From contig NZ_WRPP01000001.1 in the NCBI RefSeq assembly GCF_009760405.1, positions 620,001 to 684,000 on the forward strand: a stretch of DNA of 64,000 nucleotides. Direction: 5' to 3'. Made by a program: the position numbers and the translations under genes. The DNA is from Nocardia terrae (lineage in GTDB: Bacteria > Actinomycetota > Actinomycetes > Mycobacteriales > Mycobacteriaceae). The notes beneath the pieces were generated by a model that was not told the DNA's origin, did not search any database, and worked only from the letters and a program-made list of their open reading frames with translations. Of the stretch, positions 10,660-18,981 are shown in pieces; position 1 is the stretch's first letter; each line of letters starts with the position of its first letter.

Positions 10660-11982
10660 ATGACGAAAATAGCGCGTTCCGGTCGGCGTGCCGGTGGGGA
10701 CCGGCATGCGAAACTGTCCCGCGCGGTGAGACTTTCACCCCGGACCTTACACCTCATCCTGCTGCTCGCCGGTGCGATCGTCCTGGTTGTTCCCGCGGGT
10801 ATCGGATGGGCCGATCCGAGTGCGACCCAACCGGTCCCGATCACCACGGTGTCCGCACCGGCGCCGCAGGAGCGCGCGCCGGCGAAAGTCCCCTCTACTA
10901 CGGTTAATCCGCCGAAGAACGACTGCACCACGCCCAACTGCACCGGAACCAGTGACGGCGTACCGGGTCAGGGCGGCGGCAACTCTTGCGACGATCCCAC
11001 CAAATGCACTGGCGGCGGCACCAGCGACGGCAAGTGCACGGGCGAGGGCTGCCTGAAACCGGAGTACTGCTGGGACGGTTCGGTCAAACCCTCGGGCGGA
11101 ACATGCCCGACCTCACCGGCTCCCAAGCCCAAACCGGAGTACTGCTGGGACGGTTCGGAGAAGCCCGCGGGTGGCACGTGTCCGGCCTCGCCCAAACCGC
11201 AGCCGCAGCCGGAGAAGTGCTGGGACGGTTCGGTGAAGCCGTCGGGCGGGACGTGTCCGACCTCGCCCCAGCCCCAGCCCCAGCCGCAGCCGGAGAAGTG
11301 CTGGGACGGTTCGGTGAAGCCGTCGGGCGGGACCTGTCCGACCTCGCCCCAGCCCCAGCCGCAACCCGAGAAGTGCTCCGACGGTTCGGTGAAACCGTCC
11401 GGAGGCAGCTGCCCGACCACCGATGTCAAGCCGGGCGGGACGACTCCGGCGCGGCCGCCGACGGGGAATCAGCCACAGCCGCAACCCAATCCGGTGGTAC
11501 CCACCACTCCGGTCGTGACCACCGCCCCGGCGGTGCCGCCACCATCTACGCCGGAGGTGGCTCCGCCCAGCGCGGAGCCCACGACTCCGGTGCCGACAAC
11601 GCCTGTCCCGGCGCAATCCTCGGGGCTTTCCCTGAATCCGCCCGCGGTGCCGCCGGGCGCGCAGGTGACGGCCAGCGGCAGCGGCTGTGATCCGGGTTCG
11701 GATGTACGCCTGACGATCGGCGGCGCGAACGTCGGCGACACCAAGGCCCGCGCGGACGGCGGATTCGAGACCACCCTCACCACCGGCGGCGCCGAGATCG
11801 GCCAGCACGAGGTGACCGCCGAGTGCGGCGCGAAACTGGCCGCGGACCTGGACATCGTGCTGGTCAGCCAGGTCGGCGGTGGCGCCGCCACCATGACCGT
11901 GCTGCTGTTCTTCCTGCTCGTCGGCGGCTGGTTCTACGGCCACCGCCTGATCTCCCATCTGCCGGCACGGAGGCCCCGATGA
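10660..11982 (+). CDS. Membrane-anchored protein with five Cys-paired CWDGS repeats
   Basis: A 440-residue protein of no family I recognise. An N-terminal hydrophobic helix (about 31-54, LHLILLLAGAIVLVVPAGIG) is followed by a Thr/Pro segment and five near-identical modules of roughly 22-28 residues (about 134-255). Each has the form C-W/S-D-G-S-x-K-P-x-G-G-T-C followed by a PxPQP spacer, giving two Cys per module. Next come a Pro-rich stalk, an Ig-like domain (about 325-400, SGLSLNPPAVPPGAQVTASGSGC) and a C-terminal helix (about 407-430). It is probably held at the cell surface by one or both helices. GAGG lies 8 nt before ATG 10660. ATGA couples it to the next gene, then the kinase. Confidence 0.75.
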   Translation: MTKIARSGRRAGGDRHAKLSRAVRLSPRTLHLILLLAGAIVLVVPAGIGWADPSATQPVPITTVSAPAPQERAPAKVPSTTVNPPKNDCTTPNCTGTSDGVPGQGGGNSCDDPTKCTGGGTSDGKCTGEGCLKPEYCWDGSVKPSGGTCPTSPAPKPKPEYCWDGSEKPAGGTCPASPKPQPQPEKCWDGSVKPSGGTCPTSPQPQPQPQPEKCWDGSVKPSGGTCPTSPQPQPQPEKCSDGSVKPSGGSCPTTDVKPGGTTPARPPTGNQPQPQPNPVVPTTPVVTTAPAVPPPSTPEVAPPSAEPTTPVPTTPVPAQSSGLSLNPPAVPPGAQVTASGSGCDPGSDVRLTIGGANVGDTKARADGGFETTLTTGGAEIGQHEVTAECGAKLAADLDIVLVSQVGGGAATMTVLLFFLLVGGWFYGHRLISHLPARRPR

Positions 11983-13283
11983 CCAGCCGCACGCGCCCCT
12001 GGACCGGCCTCGCCGGGCTGGTGCTGACCGTATTCGTCGCGCTGGCAGCGTTTTTCACGCCCGGTGCCGCGCACGCGGCGGGCGGGGTGAGCGCGCAGGC
12101 GACCATCGACGGGCGCGCCATCGCGGGCGCGAACGCGGGCGATCCGGTGCGCCTGGATCCGAAGAAGGTGGTGCTCGTCGTCGTCGAGATCACCAACGGG
12201 ACCTCGAATCCGGTGTCGGTCCGGCGGGTGGACCTGGCCGGGCACGTGCTCGGGCTGAACTTCTACTCCTATTCCACGACAGTCGAATTGACCGTCGCGG
12301 CGGGAAAGACCGACAAGCTGACCTACCGGTTGGATCCGGCGGGCCTGGACGGTCAGGCCACCGGGCTCATCGGCTCGGATCTCACCTTGATCGGCTCGGA
12401 CGGCAAAGCCCTCACCGCCGCGCACACGGTGATCGATGTGCGCGGCTCGCTGCTGTCGGTGTACGGCCTGTTCGGCATCATCATCGCCGTCCTCACCGGC
12501 CTCGCCATCGCCGACGCGGCGCTGACCGTTGCGCGCCACCGGCTTTCGGTCAATCGCTGGCAGCGCGGGCTGCGCTTGCTGGCCCCCGGCGTCGGGATCG
12601 GCCTGATGATCGGCTTCACCGCCTCGGTGGCCCGCTGGTGGGTGCCCGGCACCGCGCTGTGGCTGTCGCTCGCCGCGGCCACCGCTGCGATCTTCTTCCT
12701 GGCCGGGTACCTCTCGCCGACGCCCCGGCAAGCCGATGACCTGGGCCTGGACCCCGAAGACCTCGCCGCGGCAAGGGAACTCGACGCCCAGGGCTTCGCG
12801 GCCGCCCCGCCGAATCCGGGCGTGCCGTTTGCGCCGCCCGGCCCCAATCCGCCCTACGGCGGCACCCATCCGGACCTGCGGCCGATCGGCCAGCCGGGCG
12901 GCACCTTCCGCGACTTGGAACCGATCGGTCCGCCGGGCGTCGACGCCAACGCCGCCACCCAGGTCGTGCGGAACAGTCCCTATCCGGGCAGCGGGCCGCT
13001 CGCCACGGCGATGAATCCGCATTCGGGTGGCCTGCCGGCCGTGAGCCGTCCCGGCGCGTCCGCCGAACCGTTCCGGTATTCGGCTGCGGGCGTGGACGAT
13101 TCGAGCACGGCCTACCCCTCGGGTCCGGTGCGGCCGCGCGGGCCGCGCGGGCTCGGCGAGACCACGATCGGGCCGGGGGTGAACCTCGGCAAGGCGGACC
13201 CGGCCGGGGCCGGACCCGAGGATGACGAGCCGACGATCCAGAGTTCCTCCAAAGGATTTCCGGCCGGGGGAGCGGGTCGATGA
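11979..13283 (+). CDS. Three-helix membrane protein with Ig-like ectodomain and acidic phospho-acceptor-like tail
   Basis: A 434-residue protein. A signal sequence ends near AAHAAGG (about 35). An extracytoplasmic beta-rich domain runs to about 150 (VVLVVVEITNGTSNPVSVRRVDL). Three transmembrane segments lie near 157-182, 199-222 and 225-245. A disordered Pro/Gly-rich cytoplasmic tail ends in PEDDEPTIQSS, where Thr419 follows a run of acidic residues. That pattern resembles known actinobacterial STPK acceptor sites, and a kinase is encoded immediately downstream with a 4-nt overlap. I infer it is a sensor or substrate for that kinase. No named family recognised. Confidence 0.72.
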   Translation: MTSRTRPWTGLAGLVLTVFVALAAFFTPGAAHAAGGVSAQATIDGRAIAGANAGDPVRLDPKKVVLVVVEITNGTSNPVSVRRVDLAGHVLGLNFYSYSTTVELTVAAGKTDKLTYRLDPAGLDGQATGLIGSDLTLIGSDGKALTAAHTVIDVRGSLLSVYGLFGIIIAVLTGLAIADAALTVARHRLSVNRWQRGLRLLAPGVGIGLMIGFTASVARWWVPGTALWLSLAAATAAIFFLAGYLSPTPRQADDLGLDPEDLAAARELDAQGFAAAPPNPGVPFAPPGPNPPYGGTHPDLRPIGQPGGTFRDLEPIGPPGVDANAATQVVRNSPYPGSGPLATAMNPHSGGLPAVSRPGASAEPFRYSAAGVDDSSTAYPSGPVRPRGPRGLGETTIGPGVNLGKADPAGAGPEDDEPTIQSSSKGFPAGGAGR

Positions 13284-15802
13284 CCGTCGGGAACCTGACC
13301 GACGCCGATCTCGCGCGGGTGCGGGCGGCCCTGCCGGGCTACGAGATCGGCGGGCAGATCGGGCGGGGCGGCTGCGGTGTCGTGCTGGCCGGGATCCATC
13401 GCGGGCTCAACCGCAGGGTCGCCATCAAACAGATCCCGCCGCAGTTCGCCGACGACATGCAGGTGCGGCGGCGGTTCGTGGCCGAGGCGCAGATCATGGC
13501 CGCACTCGACCACCCGCACGTGGTGCCGGTGTACGACTACGTCGAGCACGACGACATGTGCCTGCTGGTGCTCGAGTACCTGCCCGGCGGCACCGTCGAG
13601 AACCGCTTCATCACCGCGGGATTCGAGGCGACCGCCGCGCTGGCCGTGGCCCTGTCCTGCGCGGCCGGACTCGACGCGGCCCACCGCGGCGGCATCCTGC
13701 ACCGCGACGTGAAACCCTCCAACCTGATGTTCGCCGCCAACGGCGCGCTCAAGCTCACCGACTTCGGCATCGCCAAGATCGTCGGCGGTGACGAGACGCT
13801 GGTGACGCGGGCGGGCGAGATCATCGGCACCCCGTCCTACATCGCCCCCGAACAGGTTCGCGGCCAGCAGCTTTCCCCCGCCACCGACGTGTACGCGCTG
13901 GCGACCATGCTCTACCAGCTGCTCTCGGGCGTACTCCCGTTCCCGCCAGGCTCCGACGCCCTGGCCATGCTGTTCGCCCACGCTTACGGTGACCCGGTTC
14001 CCCTCACCGAGGTCGCCCCCTTCGTCCCCCACCCCATCGCCGAGGCCGTCATGCGCGGCCTGGCCCCCGACCCCGCCGACCGCTACGACACCGCCGAAAT
14101 CTTCGGCATCGCCCTCGCCGAGCCCGCCGCGCACCTGTGGGGCGCCAATTGGCTGACCCCCGTGGGCATCCCGGTCATCGGCGCGGACACCATCGTCGCC
14201 GCCGCGACGGGCGGCTCCCGCGGCGCGCGCGGCTTCGCCCAGTACACACCGCAACCCGGTTCGATGGCACCGGGCCCGCTGACGCCGCCACCCGGTGCGG
14301 CGGCCCGGGGCCCCGGGACCGGTCGGCCGACTCCGGGCCTGCGTTCCGGTCCGCTCACCCCCACGCCACAACAGCGGCCGCCCCGATTCGCGCCGCACGC
14401 CGCCACCGCGGACTCGGTGTCGAGGGAGGAGTTGCGGCAGACCCCCACCCCTCCTGACCTTGCCGCGCCGCGTTCGGAACCTCGGGCCGATGCGCCGCAA
14501 TCCCGTTCCGGCCGTGAATTCTTCGCCCCGCAGGACGGGCCGGGCGACCGAGGCGATAGTCCGTCGTCGCGGTCCGACGCTCCCCGCGCGCCGATCGGTC
14601 CGTCCGATGCGCCGCATCGGGTCCCGAACCCACAAGGGGGCGCCGTCGCGCCGGGGCCGCCTCGTTCCGGCTCGCGCAGCGCTCCGACACAGCGCGCGGA
14701 TGCGGGGCTGGGAATGCGGCCCGCGCTGGGAAGTCCGGCACCCCGGCAGGGGGGTACGGTTCCGCCGGGGCCCGTTGGGCCGGGCACATCGTCAGGTCAA
14801 GGGGCGGGATTCGGCCGCGGTTCCTCGCCGAGGAGTGGCGACGCCGTGCCCGGCGGTACCGGGAGGCAGGCGGGCGCTCAGGGAAACGTTGGGGCGGAGC
14901 CGGGAAATGCCGGGGCACCGGGCTTCGCTGGGGCCGGGGCGAGAAACGTCAGGGCACCCGGTTTCTCGGGGGCCGGGCCTATGGTGGCTATGCGGCCCAA
15001 GGAGCCGATTCGGCATGGCGGGGCGCGGCTGGCCGAGGTGGCGCGGGCGGATCTGGTGCCGGTGCGGAAGGTGGTCACGCTGCCGTCGCCGCGGGTGCCG
15101 TTCCTGGCGGCGTCGATCCTGGCGGTGGTGACGGGTGCGGCCGCCGTGCTCGGGTTCGGTGCGGCGGATCGGAATGTGCCGCCCGCCGGAATGATTCGCA
15201 TCGGTGGGGTCGATCCGGCGGCGGGGACCGTCGACCTGGACCTGTCCAAGCCGGTGCCGATCACCGTCACCGGGGCAGACGCGGACGCGGCGAAGTTGTC
15301 GGTGGAGGTGCTCGGTGTGCGCGCCGGGGGACAGAGCGCGACCCTGCGGAACGGCATGGGAGAGATTTCCGCCCCGGTGAATCGATATGTGCTCGCCGGG
15401 CAGCTGACCGGCGAACTGGTCTTGTCGCGCAATGGGTCTCAGACGGCGGCCTATCGGTTCGCGATGCGGACGAATCAGCGGTCGACGACCACGGCGACCG
15501 CGGTCGGCATCCTGCTGTTGCTGTTGTTCGCGGGCGCGTACGCCGAATCCAATGCGCGCACGCTGCGCCGCGGCAGCGCGCGATTCGCCTCGACGGTGGG
15601 TCTCGCGATCAGCACCGGCCTGCTCGGTGCGGCGGCGGTCGGCGCGGCCTGGGTGCTGCTCGGACACGAGCCGACGGTGCTCGGCCTGATCGCCTGCGCC
15701 GCGGGCGGTGTCGCGACCGGGCTGGCGCTGGCCACCGGATGCCGCCGGGTCGGCAAGCGCTACCGCTATGTGCGGATCCAACGACTGCGGGAGCGGGCCT
15801 GA
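13280..15802 (+). CDS. Ser/Thr protein kinase with four C-terminal membrane helices
   Basis: A Hanks-type kinase, 840 residues. The catalytic domain (about 20-280) has the glycine loop IGRGGCGVV (27-35), Lys50 in VAIK, HRDVKPSN (141-148, base Asp143), DFG (161-163) and GTPSYIAPEQ. A Pro/Gly/Arg-rich linker of some 300 residues follows, then a helix (about 606-626), an outside domain of about 100 residues (GMIRIGGVDPAAGTVDLDL...) and three more helices (about 735-752, 770-790, 798-818). There are no PASTA or other known sensor repeats, and the multi-pass end is uncommon. It overlaps the previous gene by 4 nt and precedes an FHA fusion protein, suggesting a kinase/reader pair. Confidence 0.93.
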   Translation: MTVGNLTDADLARVRAALPGYEIGGQIGRGGCGVVLAGIHRGLNRRVAIKQIPPQFADDMQVRRRFVAEAQIMAALDHPHVVPVYDYVEHDDMCLLVLEYLPGGTVENRFITAGFEATAALAVALSCAAGLDAAHRGGILHRDVKPSNLMFAANGALKLTDFGIAKIVGGDETLVTRAGEIIGTPSYIAPEQVRGQQLSPATDVYALATMLYQLLSGVLPFPPGSDALAMLFAHAYGDPVPLTEVAPFVPHPIAEAVMRGLAPDPADRYDTAEIFGIALAEPAAHLWGANWLTPVGIPVIGADTIVAAATGGSRGARGFAQYTPQPGSMAPGPLTPPPGAAARGPGTGRPTPGLRSGPLTPTPQQRPPRFAPHAATADSVSREELRQTPTPPDLAAPRSEPRADAPQSRSGREFFAPQDGPGDRGDSPSSRSDAPRAPIGPSDAPHRVPNPQGGAVAPGPPRSGSRSAPTQRADAGLGMRPALGSPAPRQGGTVPPGPVGPGTSSGQGAGFGRGSSPRSGDAVPGGTGRQAGAQGNVGAEPGNAGAPGFAGAGARNVRAPGFSGAGPMVAMRPKEPIRHGGARLAEVARADLVPVRKVVTLPSPRVPFLAASILAVVTGAAAVLGFGAADRNVPPAGMIRIGGVDPAAGTVDLDLSKPVPITVTGADADAAKLSVEVLGVRAGGQSATLRNGMGEISAPVNRYVLAGQLTGELVLSRNGSQTAAYRFAMRTNQRSTTTATAVGILLLLLFAGAYAESNARTLRRGSARFASTVGLAISTGLLGAAAVGAAWVLLGHEPTVLGLIACAAGGVATGLALATGCRRVGKRYRYVRIQRLRERA

Positions 15803-15902
15803 AAGACCCGTCGCGACCGGCGTTAATGCGGCCCGGCACCAGGCGATATACGCACGAGCACAGCGCGGTCGGTGATCGCGCGCGGAGAAGTGGGGTAGCA
15901 GC

Positions 15903-18900
15903 ATGGCGGGGCGACCGGTCATCGAGATCCGCGAGTGGGGGCGGCCCGCGCGGCGGCGGATGCTCGACGGGCCGATCATCTTCGGACGCGAGGGCAGCCA
16001 CGAAGTCCTGACCGACGGCGGCGTTTCGCGCAAGCACCTGCGCCTGGTGCCGACGCCGACCGCGCTGTCGGTGGTCGATCTCGACAGCCGCAACGGCACC
16101 ACCGTGAACGGGGTGCCGCTGACCGGGCGGCGGGAACTGGTGACCGGCGACGTGGTCCGGCTGGGGCGCAGCGAGATCCTGGTGCTGCACGTGCCCCTCG
16201 CCGATGCCGAGGTATTCGAGCACGCGGCGACCGAGCTGGGGCCGTCCGGGCCGCTGCCGCGCCCGCCGGGCGGCGTGGCGGTCGTCCCGCGCTGGGTGGC
16301 CGTCGCCAACCGCGTGCTCGACATCGACCCCACCGGTGAGCGAAACATGTTCCCCGCCTTCACCGAACTGCCGAGCCGCATTCCGCTGCCGGTCTGGCGG
16401 ACGGCGCGATTCCTGAGCATCACCGTATACCTGGCGCTCATCGTCACCCTGTTCGCGCGGCCCGCCGCCGGGCTGTTCTGGTTCTTCAAGGTCGTGGTCC
16501 CGATTCTGCCCGGGCTGTTCCTGATCGCGCCGGGCCTGTGGCGCAACACCTGTCCGCTCGCGGCCACCAATCAGCTGCCGCGCCTGTTCCGGTTCACGCG
16601 GGCGGCCACCCCGCCGGTGTGGATGCAGCGGCGTGGTTATCTCGTCGCCGTCGCCCTGTTCTTCGGCATCGCCGGATCCCGGGTGGCGGGCCTGGACCGC
16701 AGTGGAATCGCTACGGGCCTCGTCCTTTCCGCCGTTCTGCTGGCCGCCTTCACCGGCGGTGTCGCATTCAAGGGCAAGAGCGGCTGGTGCAGTAGCATCT
16801 GCCCGCTGTTCCCGCTGCAGCGCGCCTACGGGCAGACCCCGTTCGTCACCATCGCCAACAACCATTGCCAACCCTGCGTCGGTTGCGCCAAGAACTGCTT
16901 CGATTTCAAGCCGCGCGCCGCCTACCAAGCCGATATGGCCGATCCCGAACGCGGCTGGAGCGCGCCCCGCAAACTGTTCGCCGCGGCGCTGCCCGGATTC
17001 GTCCTCGGGTTCATGGTGCTGGCCGGACATTCGAATCTGCCTGTGCTGAACCGGTATCTGGTGCTGGCGGTGTTCATGCTCGCCGCGATCGGCGTCTTCT
17101 TCGCGGTCGAGGCGCTGACCGGTGTCAGCGCGGCCATGCTGTCCGCGATGTACGCGGTGCTGGCGTTGAACGTCTTCTACTGGTTCGCCGGGCCGGTCTT
17201 GCTCGGCTCGTTCACCAGCCTCACCGGAGTGGGCGGGGTGGCCTGGCTGCGCTGGCCGATCAGCGCTCTCGTGCTGATCGCGACCGTGCTGTTCCTGGCC
17301 CGCACCCGGGTCAGCGAGCTGCAGTACGCGTTGACGACCGGCACCCGCACCGAACCGGTCCTGCTGCCCTTCCCACGCCCCCGCGCCGACGAGAAGCCCA
17401 CCGCCACCGGCCCTTCGGTGATCCTCGACGGGACGACGGTGGCCGCCGAGACCGGCGCGAGCCTGCTCGAACTCGCCGAACGGGCGAACCTGCCGCTGGA
17501 AGCGGGCTGCCGCATGGGCGTCTGCGGTGCGGACCCCGTGGCCATCCTCGACGGCGCGGACCAGCTCTGCGCACCCACCTCGGACGAGCGGAACACGCTG
17601 CGCCGCCTGGGTTTCGCGGCCAATACCCGCATGGCCTGCTGCGCCCGCGTCGAGGGCGGCGGGGTCCGGGCCTCGCTCACCCCCGAACCCGGGCACGGAA
17701 ACGGCGACCGCCCGGCGCATTTCGACCGCTCGCTGATGAGCCTGGTCGTCATCGGCAACGGCATCGCCGGCGTGACCGCCGCCGACTTCCTGCGCCGCGG
17801 CCATCCGGACTGCGAAATCCACCTGGTCGGGCGGGAATCCCATGACTTCTACAACCGCATGGGCATCTCCCGCCTGATCCCCGGCCGCTCCGCCATGCAG
17901 GGCCTGCACCTGCTGCCCGAACAGTGGTACGAGGAGCATCGCATCCACCCGTGGCTCAATACCCTGGCCACGCACCTGGATCCGCGCGCCCGGCGCGTCC
18001 GGCTCGGCACCGGCGACGTACTGCCCTACGACCGGCTGATCCTCGCCACCGGAGCCGCGGCGGCGCTGCCGGAGATCGAGGGACTGCACCGCCCCGGCAG
18101 TTTCGTGCTCCGCGAAGCCGGGGACGCCCTGCGGATCCGCGCCTACGCCCAGCAGCGCGCGTGCACCCGCGCCGTCGTCGCGGGCGGCGGGCTGCTCGGC
18201 CTGGAGGCGGCATACGCCCTGCACCAGTTGGGATTACGGGTCACCGTGCTGGAACGTGGTCAGCGCCTGCTGAGCAAGCAGCTCGACCCGCGCGCCTCCC
18301 AGATCGTCCTGGACCATTTCACCCGGACCGGGATCGCGGTGCGGCACCGGGCCGAAACCGCCAGGCTGACAGCCGATCCCAGGGATCACGGGGCGGGCCC
18401 GGTGCGGTACGCCGGACTGAAGGACGGCACCGTGCTGCCCTGCGAGGTGTTCCTCGCCTCCATCGGCATCAAGCCCGATATCGACCTGGCCGCCCGCGCC
18501 GGAATCCCGGTCCGCCGCGGCATTCTCGTGGACGACCGCATGCGCACCGGCGCACCGCGCGTCTACGCGGCCGGGGATGTGGCCGAGCATCGGGACCGGG
18601 TGCTCGGATTGTGGCCGATCGCGGCCGAGCAGGCGCAGGCCGCCGCGGTCAACGCGCTCGGCGGTGATCAGGTGATCGTCGCGGAGACGCCCGCGACCAT
18701 CCTCAAGGGTGTCGGCCTGGAGCTGTTCAGCATCGGGCAGGTCGAGCCGCGCGGGCACGACGAGGTGATCGTGGTCGACCGGTCGCCGCAGCGGTCCTAT
18801 CGCCGACTGGTCATCTCGGAGAATCGGCTGGTGGGCGCGATCGTGCTCGGCCATCATCCGGCCGACGTGGCCGCCGCGCAGCAGGCGGTCCGCGCCCGGC

Positions 18901-18962
18901 GAGAGGTTTCCGCGTTCGCCCGGCACGACCTCCAGCGCGGCGACTGGTCCTCGCTGCAGTGA
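15903..18962 (+). CDS. FHA, membrane polyferredoxin, 2Fe-2S ferredoxin and FAD/NAD(P) oxidoreductase fusion
   Basis: A 1019-residue four-part fusion. (1) FHA domain, about 5-97, with GR (28-29), SRKH (42-45) and NG (64-65), reads phosphothreonine. (2) NapH/NosR-like membrane domain, about 165-470, with RNTCP (C217), CSSICP (C296, C300), a bacterial ferredoxin motif C322-x2-C325-x2-C328-x3-C332 and several helices. (3) Plant-type ferredoxin-like domain, about 503-592, with C536-x4-C541; the next expected Cys is Asp544, while C556, C579 and C580 follow. (4) NirB-like FAD/NAD(P) reductase, about 613-1000, with GNGIAG (618-623), VVAGGGLLGLEAA and VYAAGDVAEH. It could pass electrons between NAD(P)H and the membrane under kinase control. 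ATG 15903 starts 100 nt past the kinase stop. Confidence 0.88.
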   Translation: MAGRPVIEIREWGRPARRRMLDGPIIFGREGSHEVLTDGGVSRKHLRLVPTPTALSVVDLDSRNGTTVNGVPLTGRRELVTGDVVRLGRSEILVLHVPLADAEVFEHAATELGPSGPLPRPPGGVAVVPRWVAVANRVLDIDPTGERNMFPAFTELPSRIPLPVWRTARFLSITVYLALIVTLFARPAAGLFWFFKVVVPILPGLFLIAPGLWRNTCPLAATNQLPRLFRFTRAATPPVWMQRRGYLVAVALFFGIAGSRVAGLDRSGIATGLVLSAVLLAAFTGGVAFKGKSGWCSSICPLFPLQRAYGQTPFVTIANNHCQPCVGCAKNCFDFKPRAAYQADMADPERGWSAPRKLFAAALPGFVLGFMVLAGHSNLPVLNRYLVLAVFMLAAIGVFFAVEALTGVSAAMLSAMYAVLALNVFYWFAGPVLLGSFTSLTGVGGVAWLRWPISALVLIATVLFLARTRVSELQYALTTGTRTEPVLLPFPRPRADEKPTATGPSVILDGTTVAAETGASLLELAERANLPLEAGCRMGVCGADPVAILDGADQLCAPTSDERNTLRRLGFAANTRMACCARVEGGGVRASLTPEPGHGNGDRPAHFDRSLMSLVVIGNGIAGVTAADFLRRGHPDCEIHLVGRESHDFYNRMGISRLIPGRSAMQGLHLLPEQWYEEHRIHPWLNTLATHLDPRARRVRLGTGDVLPYDRLILATGAAAALPEIEGLHRPGSFVLREAGDALRIRAYAQQRACTRAVVAGGGLLGLEAAYALHQLGLRVTVLERGQRLLSKQLDPRASQIVLDHFTRTGIAVRHRAETARLTADPRDHGAGPVRYAGLKDGTVLPCEVFLASIGIKPDIDLAARAGIPVRRGILVDDRMRTGAPRVYAAGDVAEHRDRVLGLWPIAAEQAQAAAVNALGGDQVIVAETPATILKGVGLELFSIGQVEPRGHDEVIVVDRSPQRSYRRLVISENRLVGAIVLGHHPADVAAAQQAVRARREVSAFARHDLQRGDWSSLQ

Positions 18963-18981
18963 GGAACGGCCGCGCCGAGCG

